A DNA stretch of 64,000 bases from Microplitis mediator (Eukaryota; Arthropoda; Insecta; Hymenoptera; Braconidae): assembly GCF_029852145.1 (NCBI RefSeq), contig NC_079978.1, positions 18,085,774 to 18,149,773 on the forward strand, read 5' to 3'. Under the pieces are notes generated by a model. The model worked only from the letters and a program-made list of their open reading frames with translations. It searched no databases and was not told the origin of the DNA. The position numbers were made by a program, and so were the translations under genes. Below, piece by piece: positions 48,705 to 61,055 of this stretch. Position 1 is the stretch's first letter, and each line of letters starts with the position of its first letter.

Positions 48705-51700
48705 ATGAATCCGAAAATTTTGTTTTTGATATTTTTAATGATATTACTTCCTGAAAATTTACTAACTTCGAAATTTAAATTTAAAAAAATTAACTTACCA
48801 AAAGTGGCAAGTATAGGTTACGAAGCAATCAAAATTATAATGTCAGTGATTTCATCAACCGAAGAAAGTGAATTTCAGCAAGGAGTTATCGATTCGCTAG
48901 ACAATATTATTGAACAACTTAAAGGACCTGATTCACTTATTAAATCTGAAGCTGATCGTATTATCGAAAAATTATCTGTTAAAATTGATATGCAACACGT
49001 ATATGAACTACAACTAGTTATTGATGATATAAATCGAAAATTTGATCAAAAATTCGTAGAATATTTCAAAGAAAATAATACTTATCATCCAGAAACTATA
49101 AATAATTTTGTGCATAAGGTGATTCATGATGACGATTTCATAAAAGTATCAGTTATACTTGACTCTATTGTACCAACAAATTCTCTACCTCATCTGAGAG
49201 ATAAACGACTTTTTGACTTCCTGCATGATTATCTACAATCTCAAGTAACTGCTCTTATATTTATTTTAAATATTTTACGATCACATATTTCCTGATTAAT
49301 TTTTAATTTGATTTCTACTGGAACATTAAGTTTAGACATAATAATCTGTATAGGTCTCCATGAAAATTCATAATGATTCAATAAACAGTCATATAAATTC
49401 TCATGAAAATCTATAAAAAATATGTGATGTCATGGTTGCTCTATGTATTTTTTGAGATCCTTTTGATTCTTCTGGAATTCTATGGACTTCTATAAGAATC
49501 CGTAATAGTTGTATTGAATGAAAATCCAAGCATCGAAACTTGATATTTCGTATACTAACAGGCCATCAAAGTCTAGAGTAAACAGAATCATGCAAATTTA
49601 AGGCTTGATTTGGATTTTCCAAATACTTTTCTTTTATTGTGATCGATAACAAAATATTATTTGTTACAACGTGGATATTGTTGGTGATTTCATTGCACTA
49701 CATGTAGAACAAATTTTCTCGTAGTATTGATATTTTTAATAATAAAGCCTTAAGTTTGTATGATTCTGTTTACTCTAGACTTTGATGGCCTGTTAGTATA
49801 CGAAATATCAAGTTTACAAATTCGACTCCCAAGACTTTTTTTTAAGAAATTTGATGCCCTACAAGAATATTCTAGAGCCGAATTTTTATCTCACACAGTT
49901 CAAAAGTTATAATATTTTTAATCAAAAAATTTTTTTTGCATGTTATTTGAAATGGCTACCGACACTTTTTATGATTGAGCTAAAAATTTTGCCCAATGGG
50001 AAAATTTTTTTCTCGATACATAGGTCCTTTTTAAGACATAAATTTGATAGGTTGGTTTTTTTGGCTCACCTTAATGTACAGATTACCATCATAATGTTAC
50101 ATCATAATAATATCTCATAAAATTAATGCCCATCTTGATTGATAAAAAAAAACTAAAATTATAATTTAGGACACAGACAATAATATTTGTGACTTAGGTG
50201 TGTCACGATATCAAATACTATTTGACATTTACACTGTTGCGGTAAGAACTATAGCCAAAGGTTACGTGATGAAAGCTTATGCTTATAAGTATCGACAGTT
50301 ACAACTATCAGATTCAAGTAAATAATAATAAATTCATAAATTTCTAACAAACATTTTTTTTTTATTTCAATAATTATTACTATTATTTATTTTACATCAG
50401 ATCAATGGATAACAGAGTTGTACGATGTAAAAAATCTTTATCAAAAGTCAGTAGTTGATATTTCGAAAGCAGCGCGTGATGTTATGGCTAATGAACCTAA
50501 AGTGATAAGTCGCTGTGATCCCCAAAATTACATTGAAGGTTATTTTATAATTTACCTAACTAATTCGTATTAAATTACAGAACATTCTAATAATTACAAC
50601 TTTCATTAATATCAAGGTGTGAATTACAAACGGTATCAATTTTTATCATTATATATTACTTCTGATCATATAATAAAAATGGGAATAGATTATTATCGAT
50701 CGGGTCGTCCTTATCATGTAAGAACAGCAGCATTTTGTGATGGATATAGTTATAGTTGTCGTAAAATGCCTGAAATAATACAAGCTTGTCTAGCGGTAAT
50801 GATTTTTTCTTTATGAACTTTTAACTACAATAAGATTCTGCTATATACATGGAAAAAAATACTTAGAAAATACAGACTCGTCTAAGCATATATGGTCATA
50901 GATAACTTTACTGCACTGATTATTAATAATATCAACCCTCGCAGATTTGAATCACGGTGGAAACACCGTGGAAGTGTAAGCACCGTGGATCCACCGTGGT
51001 TACACGGTGGGTTTGTTCCATTTCGCCACCGAGTATACACAGTGTATCCAGTATGATTACGCGGTGTATCCACCGTGATTACGCGGTGCATCCACCGTGA
51101 TTCCACGGTGGCTTTGTGCTATTTCACCACCGTGGTTCCACGGTGTACCCACCGCGTAATTACAGTGGTAAAATGGAACAAACCCACCGTGTTTCCACCG
51201 TGCACGGAGAAAAAAATATTGTTCTCAGAAGTATACTGTATAGTTACAGTAACAATACGCTATAGTTATCTACTAGATTGTTACTGCAACGATCTACTGT
51301 ATCGTTCTGACAACAATACGGTGGATAGCTCTGAGACCTATACGGTATCGTTCTGAGCCCTATCTGACGTCACGCGCGTTGCAAATTATATGAGATATTT
51401 AAAAACCTTTATCGTTCATAAATAAATGATAAGCAAATAACTTTGATTAAATAAAATAATTTATAAAACTGATTTATTAGTTAGTTATAGTCAAAATAAA
51501 TTTTAAATATAAATATAAATATATCTTTTGATTTTTTGAATTTATTTATTAGAAATTTAATTTTAAATTCAATATTAATTCAGATCTCATTTGTTTATTA
51601 ATTATTTTTCTTCTATTTACGTATCACATTTAAATTATAAAACATCGACTATATATAATATTTAGATTTTTGGTTATGAATGTATATTTGATTACAAAAA

Positions 51701-54700
51701 GCATAAAAAAACACTTATCAATAAATATGTCAACATAGTTACGGATATTCTACTCTGTTAATTTATTAATTACCCGTGGGTCCATATTTCAACATCACAA
51801 TTATTTTTTACACTATTTTTTTTATTAAACGTCTGCTAGCATCAATTATACAATATTCAAAAGTTGGCGCGAAAATGGATGTTTAGTTAGGTTAGACGGT
51901 GCCGTGTGAGGTGACGACTACGGAAAGTCGTATAGGGCTCACAGCTATCTAATAGATAGTTACTGGAACGATACGGTATTGTTACCATAAGCATACGTAT
52001 TGTTGTGGTAACGATCTACGAGTTACTATACTTTAGATCGTTCGAGGAGCAATATTTTTTTCTCCGTGTGATTCAAATCTGCGAGGGAACACACAAAAAA
52101 AACTAAAATAGACATCAAAATTATAAATTTGAGTTTTAAATGCTTCATTTCATTTTAGCTTCATTAATATTAGATGAACACTGTTTGTTTTATAACTTCG
52201 CTTTTAAAGTTCAGTATTCAAGATTCACGTGACGCAAATGGAATGTCCTAATAGGATTCTTAAGGAAGTCTTACGTAAATCTGTAAATGATTTATGAAGA
52301 CTGTGTCATCAGTCTTCAGCAAGTCCGCATTAGTCTTGGATACTCTGAGGCCAGATACTTCCATAAGATACGCTTAGTCAATCTGTAGTTATACTTGCTT
52401 AGGACAAGATACTTGCTTCAGATCCATTAGCTCAGACTTGCTGCAGAATTACTCAAGATACCTAAACATGACAGCCCTCTTCGTTACTTCCTGAGTCGTC
52501 TATTCAGCATTATAATACTAAATTCCGTGGCACCCACTTAATATTCGATTTAATTTTATCGAGCAATAATATTATCAATTTGTAGCACTCTAAATGAAGA
52601 CCTCATTTTATATATGTATTGAAAATAGCTACTTTCTACCAAACAAAAAATACTATTTTTTAATTAGTGGATCTTGATAAGGCTCGAATCATAGGCCCTG
52701 AAGTTATGAGACATACACGGAAAAAAATTAATCGTGAATGCAACATGATACAGTCTTGGTAAATAAACATGATGAAATCATGTTGCATTCACATGATTTG
52801 TCATGTTTCGGTTACATGATAATCATGTTGCGGTAACATGAGAAAATCATGTGAATGCAACATGATTTGTCATGTGTCGGCTACATGACAATATGTGGCA
52901 GCAACATGATTATCATGTAGCCGAAACATGACAGATCATGTGAATGCAACATGATTTCATCATGTTTATTTACCAAGACTGCATCATGTTGCATTCACGA
53001 TTAATTTTTTTCCGTGTAAGAGCAATTTACCATGCTAAGCCATTTCATTAGTTTTCGGACACCTCTAATGTGAAACGGTTGAGCAAGCTCTATTCTCAGT
53101 TACTTGACCTTGCAGTGCACTGACAACATAATTTTATTTATCATAATTTAGTATCCAGATTTTGTATTCATAGTCCAATGATTTGAAGGAAACATAAATG
53201 ATAGATGATCATATTTATAAGTATTTTTTTCATGTAATCTCCATATCTGGCTGTATTTTATGCATGGAATTGAATACATTTTCTAATTATAAGTCAATTT
53301 TCTTTAGCCACCAGAAAGTGGAAGACGATATAATTATATCGGTGAGCGAGGAGGGATTTTCGATGGGAACTATTACTACAAAGGTCATCGTCAAAATAAT
53401 GAAGCATGTTATCGTGATATAGTATTAAAAGATGATCATAACACTAAAGCTTGTTTTTGTCGCGAACCTTACTCAATGGAAAAAGGTGCTCTTTTAAATC
53501 TTACAGCACAATACACTGATATAGCTAATAATAGGTGAATACATTTTTTCTTAAAGTCTATTAGCTCCACCAAAAATGTAAATTGTTCTTTACTTGACAG
53601 CATTCATTAAATAGTAACAAATTCTACATATTGTGATTTCATATGTTATAGAGTTGTAACTGGAATCCGTTTCGTCACAAAATGGTCAATAACATACATT
53701 GAAATTCAAGACGGTCAATTAGTCAATGGCACAATTGATCCGACCACTGTCCGCTGGAACGATGAAGTAACGCGTAAACTTGAAGATTATGAGAAGAATA
53801 ATTTTGTAATGCCTAATGATTTCTATTGGAACAAAAACAATAAGTACAAGGTTAATGGACCTCATATTTATGACAATCCTTATGATGATGATAACATAAT
53901 TGATCTCGGAGATAATTCGTGGTCTTTTGATTTAGACGATATTATATTACCTCCTGGAATGGTTGTTACTGGTACGCAACATTTATGGGTATTAAGAAAG
54001 ATAAATCTGCTTTGATTTATTTTTGTTGCCCTAGATTCTTTTTTTCATGACATGATTTATTTGGTTATAGGAGTTCAGTTAAGTCGAACAGATTACAATC
54101 ATATTTCATTGAAGGTAGCAGGAACAGAAATGTTTGATATCGTCGGTGACTTGTCCCCATCTACGGAAATTCGATGGTTTTCAGCCGATGATGATTTTCT
54201 TTCGAGGTAATGTATTTTTTTCTTCTTTAACAGAATAGTTATTTTCGATACATATGTGCGAAGTTTGGGACTCTGACAGGCAAAGTGACGTAACGATTCC
54301 GAAGTTAGGGCATGTTCTCAACGAAACAGTCGACGTAGTGAGACGAGTGAGCGTAGCGAGACTGGATATAACGTACGAGGTGCGAGCAAACATCCATCTT
54401 TTATTTGTCTCATAAAATCAAAGATATTAAAGTCTCTAGGAGTAGAAAATTCATTAGGGACTGAACAAGTGGATAATAGCGTATTCGAAAGAGAATGGTT
54501 ACAAATGAAAGGGACCCTCTTTAGGGTACAGTAGAGTCTCTATAACTTTTTCGTTCTGTAACTTTGACTTCCCTTTATTTCTCCTCTGACAGCAGGGGAA
54601 GTGTTCTCCCACTCTGTCACTCAACTGTACATGCGCAAAGGTAAAGCGCGGTTCTGCGTATAGGCGTTGCGCGTAAACTGAGTATTCTAACCCTAAATTC

Positions 54701-57222
54701 GTGTACGTAAATAAACATTTAAGTTAAATAAGATTTAATATTGCAAAAATAATTTTAAAAAAATTAAAAACTTATTACTTGATACAAAATTAGTTTCACT
54801 GGAAAAATTGATTTTCTATTTAAGAAGTTTAACAACAATAAAATTGACATATTAGTTTTAGAAAAACCTAACCTTTAAAATTTAAAAACTCGCTGGTCGT
54901 TTCGAATGACTCACACTTTTTTTAAGCCATGCCTTCTAGTAAAAAGAAGGGGTACTTCTACAATTTTAATTCCTGAAACTTTGGATTCGTTTCAGTCAAA
55001 GTTAGAGCGACTCCACTGTATTAAGGCGAGGCCGCATCTTACCATTTTATCTCAATGCGGCCTGTTGACCAGTACAGAAAACTGGTGCCTCTCCAAGCCC
55101 TCTTCGACCAAAGTCTATCTATTTTCTGAGATGGTAGGAATATTTGGCCCGAAGAAGTATAGACCCGTCGTGGTCCAGGTTAGTCACCACGCGTCAATGA
55201 GGAGAGTTCTTTGAACTCACCTCCGCTTAACGGTCACCCTGGGTCACTCGATTATATTTTTCGACCATGGGTGTCGTCTGAGAAGGGGGTAGGAGCATGG
55301 CAACGCCCGGATTGAAAGTAACGGGTCATTAGTTAGCTTCGTTACATTAATTAATTATTATGTAAGAGGACTCATTGAGAATGGGTCACAACTTCAGATA
55401 AGTGCTGTCACTTTGTCTACTGGGATTTCTATCTTTGAACATTACGTACCATAAAAGATTTGCTTCAATAGTAACGGTGGAAGTCTGATTTGCAAGAAAA
55501 ATATGTTGGAATTTTTTATTTTTAAAAATGTTATTAAACAGCACAAGAAAAGGATGGAAATATATTATAAATATTGAGAAGAATTGACTTTGTCACCAAG
55601 ACATTTTTTATCGATCTCCACTCCGCCTAGTGGATCATTAAAGAAGTAATATAGTTTTAGATATACTACAGTATTTATAAGTATCTATGTGGTAATATAG
55701 AGACTGGTGAAGAGAAAGACGTCTTTTTTAGATACGCGAGTAAAGAAAGACTAAACTATACACGGAAAGAAAATTATGGGAAGTTTTGCTATGCATTATG
55801 GGAATGGTTCCCATAATGGTATGGGAATAGTACCTATACTACTATAGGGATGGTTCCCATATATTATGGGAACCATTCCCATAATAGTATGAGAATAGTT
55901 CCCATAACATTATGGGAATGGTTCCCATAATATTATGGGAATGGTTCCCATAATATTATGGGAATGATTCCCATAATGGTATGGGAATCATTCCCATACT
56001 ATTATGGGAATGGTTCCCATATTGGTATAGGAACTATTCCTATAATATTATGGGAACTATTCCCATAATGTTATGGGAACCATCCCTATAATATCATGAA
56101 ATTTTTTTTTTGCACAATAGTGTAGAAATTTCCCAAAATTTGAATTTTCTTAAATGTTTTGTGCTGACAAAAAATTCTTGTTAAAAATTTTAATGTTTTT
56201 TTGCCAAATACGATTTTTTTTTTCAATGTTTGAATTTTTGTTTTTATGTTTAATAATATTTCTGTGTATTGTAGAAGTGATTACCACACTTCTTTAAATT
56301 AATTTTTTCATGATAATATGGGAACCGTTCCCATAATATTATAGGAATGGTTCCTATAATAGTATGGGAACTATTCCCATAATATTATGGGAATGATTCC
56401 CATAATGGTATACGAACCATTCCAATTGCATTATGGGAATGGTTCCTATAAATTATAGGAACCATTCCCATAAATTATAGGAATGATTCCCATAATATTA
56501 TAGAAAGTATTCCTATAAATTATAGGAACCATTCCTATAATTATAGGAATCATTCCTATAGTGTTATGGGTATCATTCCCATAATTATAGGAACTATTCC
56601 TATAATTATGGGAAACATTCCTATAATTATAGGAACCGCTCCCATAATTTATGGTCGTAATTCCTATGATGGTATAGGAAAAAATTTCACAAAATTATGG
56701 GAACCGCTGCCATAATTTTCTTTCCGTGTAGTGACTCAGGAATCATATACAGGGAATCTCCCGCGAAACATCGCTCGGTAATCAGACTTCCGCAGTTCAT
56801 ATACTACAAATCTATTGTTTAATTAAATGCATTCTTACGAAAGTAGTAAACAATATATATGTTTATTTATTTGACACAGAGATCGAATAAACTTACGTAA
56901 TCTTGATGTTCCAACGTTGGGCCAAAATATAAATCGAGAATCAAGCCAACCTGGAAAAAATTATGTGAAATTTGAATTAACTGATTATATAGCAGATGCA
57001 AGTCAAACATTAATTCCTTTTATGGATATCCAACCAATCGTTACCAATCCTCCTGCACCGATTGGTGGTGTTGGTATTTATTATAAAAACCAGAACGGAT
57101 ACGGTGGTTTCATTTCATTAAAACTCTTTAATATTGACAATTCCATTTTTATGTTTAACGAATATTTTATGTTCAAATTAGCCTTAGAGGGTTTCCTTCA
57201 ACTTTTCAATAAAACGAGTTAG
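48705..57222 (+). CDS. Secreted DUF4803-like protein, eight exons, 676 residues
   Basis: Exons: 48705-49244, 50170-50317, 50401-50538, 50617-50795, 53308-53534, 53652-53971, 54071-54206 and 56880-57222 (stop). Every intron is GT-AG, the phases (0,1,1,0,2,1,2) fit, and the total is 2031 nt = 677 codons. Residues 1-22 (MNPKILFLIFLMILLPENLL) form a signal peptide; no later membrane span is obvious. Residues 30-230 are helical and charged. A Cys-bearing block follows: FCDGYSYSC at 315-323, Cys333, Cys369, Cys384 and Cys386. Then come VVTGIRF at 412-418 and SQTLIPFMDI plus PPAPIGGVGIYY near 604-631, which I recall from insect DUF4803 proteins. N-glycosylation sequons occur at Asn124, Asn399 and Asn673. 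The biochemical role is unknown. The TIR elements in it are confined to introns. The gene and splice calls are firm; the family name is from memory. Confidence 0.85.
49536..49815. mobile_element. Foldback element in intron 1
   Basis: Arms of about 72 nt, opening aaacttgatatttcgtatac and containing tctagagtaaacagaatcat, are perfect or nearly perfect inverted copies around a 130-nt AT-rich centre. No coding capacity. Confidence 0.85.
49820..50082. mobile_element. Degenerate mariner-type MITE remnant in intron 1
   Basis: The right end ggtttttttggctcacctta matches the termini of 16971-17870 with changes. The left end is decayed. The 89-residue open frame at 49851 is incidental. Confidence 0.45.
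50936..52087. mobile_element. CCCTCGCAGATTTGAATCA element in intron 4, word ccgtggttccacggt
   Basis: Inverted ends CCCTCGCAGATTTGAATCAC and TGATTCAAATCTGCGAGGG, AA on both flanks. The left shoulder (50955-51200) repeats ccaccgtggattcacggtgg words. The right part is replaced by the nested element 51203-52068, which inserted next to the right terminus. Confidence 0.85.
51203..52068. mobile_element. CACGGAGAAAAAAATATTG element nested in the previous one
   Basis: Ends CACGGAGAAAAAAATATTG and CAATATTTTTTTCTCCGTG, TG duplicated on each side. Shoulders repeat gatacggtaacgatctac/tatcgttctga words; the centre (51400-51830) is plain AT-rich. A lone right end of this family is at 61525-61544. Confidence 0.85.
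52716..53016. mobile_element. 301-bp near-complete palindrome in intron 4, word catgttgcattcacatgat
   Basis: TA-flanked, starts CACGGAAAAAAATTAATCGT. The arms pair almost to the middle: aatgcaacatgat, tggtaaataaacatgatg, tgtcatgtttcggttacatg and their mirrors. No coding capacity. Confidence 0.9.
54529..55018. mobile_element. pogo/Tigger-like MITE in intron 7
   Basis: TA-flanked ends CAGTAGAGTCTCTATAACTT and AAGTTAGAGCGACTCCACTG, the CAGTRGAGTC style of pogo-group TIRs. The interior is noncoding. The 102-residue open frame at 54906 overlaps its right end and is not supported. Confidence 0.65.
55761..56728. mobile_element. CACGGAAAGAAAATTATGG element in intron 7, word gggaatggttcccataatatt
   Basis: TA-flanked, inverted ends of 20 bp. 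The shoulders (55790-56100 and 56315-56700) are an almost uninterrupted chain of gggaatggttccc and ataatattat palindromes. The 200-bp centre is plain T-rich DNA. Confidence 0.9.
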
Positions 57223-57655
57223 TTTGAATATTTGCTTACGTAACATTTACATCTGTTACATCTGTGGAGGAGTTGAGCACCACCACTCAGAACTAATGAC
57301 CACGTATAAATTTTCGCATATACTGAGAAAAAAAATACTTTTATTAAGAATATTTACTTGATACAAGAACATATATTCTTGATAATTTTCGAGAATATAT
57401 AATTTTGTCTCAAGAATTCGTAGAACTGACAAAAATAATTTTTATTTAATTCAAGTAAAGCTATTCTTTTTTTTTACCCATTATATTAAATGCATACAAT
57501 AACAAAAATAAATTTGATGCTCTTTTCTCAAGAAATTAATAGTTAATAATAATAAAATTAACATTTTTTAAAACTTCAATGGCAATCCAATCTCATTTAT
57601 TGTAATATTTGGCTAGCCTCTCTGTGCTAGCACTATAATTACTTTTTATTTCAAA

Positions 57656-57727
57656 ACGGTTTCGCCCCGAATATACTTGCTGGGCTCATCAGTAAAGTTG
57701 ATGCAAGTATATTCTACTTTAGACCGT
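57656..57727 (-). ncRNA. Type III hammerhead ribozyme, inverted unit
   Basis: Same 72-nt core as the direct units but on the minus strand: stem III ACGGT/ACCGT, cleavage-site C, stem I TAAAG/CTTTA, CTGATGA, stem II GCCC/GGGC, GAA. A transcript through this unit and its neighbour could form a very long hairpin. Confidence 0.8.
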
Positions 57728-58016
57728 ATAATTGATGTTAAATTTTTACTTACTTCCATTTTTTTCCAAATTTGGAAAAAAATGGAATTTTTCTCCACTC
57801 CATGTTTAATGCCTTTTATATTTATTGTTGTTAGTTATTTTAATATATATGAATGCTAATGCATTCATATATTCTTAGATTGGTGTTTTAATATTTTAAT
57901 ATAATATAACTAACAACAATAAATATAAAAGGCATTAAACATGGAGTGGAGAAAAATTCCATTTTTTTCCAAATTTGGAAAAAAATGGAAGTAAGTAAAA
58001 ATTTAACATCAATTAT

Positions 58017-58088
58017 ACGGTCTAAAGTAGAATATACTTGCATTAACTTTACTGATGAGCCCAGCAAGTATATTCGGGGCGAAACCGT
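58017..58088 (+). ncRNA. Type III hammerhead ribozyme, first direct unit
   Basis: All catalytic-core bases are intact. This copy differs from the others by C to T in the stem I loop (cattaac for catcaac), outside the helices. Confidence 0.8.
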
Positions 58089-58346
58089 TTTGAAATAAAA
58101 AGTAATTATAGTGCTAGCACAGAGAGGCTAGCCAAATATTACAATAAATGAGATTGGATTGCCATTGAAGTTTTAAAAAATATTAAAACACCAATCTAAG
58201 AATATATGAATGCATTAGCATTCATATATATTAAAATAACTAACAACAATAAATATAAAAGGCATTAAACATGGAGTGGAGAAAAATTCCATTTTTTTCC
58301 AAATTTGGAAAAAAATGGAAGTAAGTAAAAATTTAACATCAATTAT

Positions 58347-61055
58347 ACGGTCTAAAGTAGAATATACTTGCATCAACTTTACTGATGAGCCCAGCAAGTA
58401 TATTCGGGGCGAAACCGTTTTGAAATAAAAAGTAATTATAGTGCTAGCACAGAGAGGCTAGCCAAATATTACAATAAATGAGATTGGATTGCCATTAGGT
58501 TTTAAAAAATATTAAAACACCAATCTAAGAATATATGAATGTATTAGCATTCATATATATTAAAATAACTAACAACAATAAATATAAAAGGCATTAAACA
58601 TGGAGTGGAGAAAAATTCCATTTTTTTCCAAATTTGGAAAAAAATGGAAGTAAGTAAAAATTTAACATCAATTATACGGTCTAAAGTAGAATATACTTGC
58701 ATCAACTTTACTGATGAGCCCAGCAAGTATATTCGGGGCGAAACCGTTTTGAAATAAAAAGTAATTATAGTGCTAGCACAGAGAGGCTAGCCAAATATTA
58801 CAATAAATGAGATTGGATTGCCATTGAAGTTTTAAAAAATATTAAAACACCAATCTAAAAATATATGAATGCATTAGCATTCATATATATTAAAATAACT
58901 AACAACAATAAATATAAAAGGCATTAAACATGGAGTGGAGAAAAATTCCATTTTTTTCCAAATTTGGAAAAAAATGGAAGTAAGTAAAAATTTAACATCA
59001 ATTATACGGTCTAAAGTAGAATATACTTGCATCAACTTTACTGATGAGCCCAGCAAGTATATTCGGGGCGAAACCGTTTTGAAATAAAAAGTAATTATAG
59101 TGCTAGCACAGAGAGGCTAGCCAAATATTACAATAAATGAGATTGGATTGCCATTGAAGTTTTAAAAAATATTAAAACACCAATCTAAGAATATATGAAT
59201 GCATTAGCATTCATATATATTAAAGTAACTAACAACAATAAATATAAAAGGCATTAAACATGGAGTGGAGAAAAATTCCATTTTTTTCCAAATTTGGAAA
59301 AAAATGGAAGTAAGTAAAAATTTAACATCAATTATACGGTCTAAAGTAGAATATACTTGCATCAACTTTACTGATGAGCCCAGCAAGTATATTCGGGGCG
59401 AAACCGTTTTGAAATAAAAAGTAATTATAGTGCTAGCACAGAGAGGCTAGCCAAATATTACAATAAATGAGATTGGATTGCCATTAGGTTTTAAAAAATA
59501 TTAAAACACCAATCTAAGAATATATGAATGCATTAGCATTCATATATATTAAAATAACTAACAACAATAAATATAAAAGGCATTAAACATGGAGTGGAGA
59601 AAAATTCCATTTTTTTCCAAATTTGGAAAAAAATGGAAGTAAGTAAAAATTTAACATCAATTATACGGTCTAAAGTAGAATATACTTGCATCAACTTTAC
59701 TGATGAGCCCAGCAAGTATATTCGGGGCGAAACCGTTTTGAAATAAAAAGTAATTATAGTGCTAGCACAGAGAGGCTAGCCAAATATTACAATAAATGAG
59801 ATTGGATTGCCATTGAAGTTTTAAAAAATATTAAAACACCAATCTAAAAATATATGAATGCATTAGCATTCATATATATTAAAATAACTAACAACAATAA
59901 ATATAAAAGGCATTAAACATGGAGTGGAGAAAAATTCCATTTTTTTCCAAATTTGGAAAAAAATGGAAGTAAGTAAAAATTTAACATCAATTATACGGTC
60001 TAAAGTAGAATATACTTGCATCAACTTTACTGATGAGCCCAGCAAGTATATTCGGGGCGAAACCGTTTTGAAATAAAAAGTAATTATAGTGCTAGCACAG
60101 AGAGGCTAGCCAAATATTACAATAAATGAGATTGGATTGCCATTAGGTTTTAAAAAATATTAAAACACCAATCTAAGAATATATGAATGCATTAGCATTC
60201 ATATATATTAAAATAACTAACAACAATAAATATAAAAGGCATTAAACATGGAGTGGAGAAAAATTCCATTTTTTTCCAAATTTGGAAAAAAATGGAAGTA
60301 AGTAAAAATTTAACATCAATTATACGGTCTAAAGTAGAATATACTTGCATCAACTTTACTGATGAGCCCAGCAAGTATATTCGGGGCGAAACCGTTTTGA
60401 AATAAAAAGTAATTATAGTGCTAGCACAGAGAGGCTAGCCAAATATTACAATAAATGAGATTGGATTGCCATTGAAGTTTTAAAAAATATTAAAACACCA
60501 ATCTAAGAATATATGAATGCATTAGCATTCATATATATTAAAATAACTAACAACAATAAATATAAAAGGCATTAAACATGGAGTGGAGAAAAATTCCATT
60601 TTTTTCCAAATTTGGAAAAAAATGGAAGTAAGTAAAAATTTAACATCAATTATACGGTCTAAAGTAGAATATACTTGCATCAACTTTACTGATGAGCCCA
60701 GCAAGTATATTCGGGGCGAAACCGTTTTGAAATAAAAAGTAATTATAGTGCTAGCACAGAGAGGCTAGCCAAATATTACAATAAATGAGATTGGATTGCC
60801 ATTGAAGTTTTAAAAAATATTAAAACACCAATCTAAGAATATATGAATGCATTAGCATTCATATATATTAAAGTAACTAACAACAATAAATATAAAAGGC
60901 ATTAAACATGGAGTGGAGAAAAATTCCATTTTTTTCCAAATTTGGAAAAAAATGGAAGTAAGTAAAAATTTAACATCAATTATACGGTCTAAAGTAGAAT
61001 ATACTTGCATCAACTTTACTGATGAGCCCAGCAAGTATATTCGGGGCGAAACCGT
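58347..61055 (+). ncRNA. Nine identical type III hammerhead ribozymes
   Basis: Copies at 58347-58418, 58676-58747, 59006-59077, 59336-59407, 59665-59736, 59995-60066, 60324-60395, 60654-60725 and 60984-61055. In order: ACGGT (stem III, ending in U16.1), C17 (cleavage site), TAAAG (stem I), a 19-nt loop, CTTTA (stem I), CTGATGA (C3 to A9), GCCC (stem II), a 14-nt loop, GGGC (stem II), GAA (G12-A14), ACCGT (stem III, starting with A15.1). All invariant core positions are present and all three helices pair fully. Cleavage after C17 would release monomers of about 330 nt. Transcription and activity are not shown by sequence. Confidence 0.85.

Noticed and set aside
54906..55214. 102-residue frame in intron 7
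   Set aside because: Overlaps the pogo-like MITE end and lies between well-supported exons; no motif.
57677..61034. Ten identical 60-residue open frames (MLGSSVKLMQVYSTL...)
   Set aside because: They lie antisense to the ribozyme in a satellite unit, are conserved only because the units are homogenised, have no promoter or family, and one unit loses the frame by a single base change.
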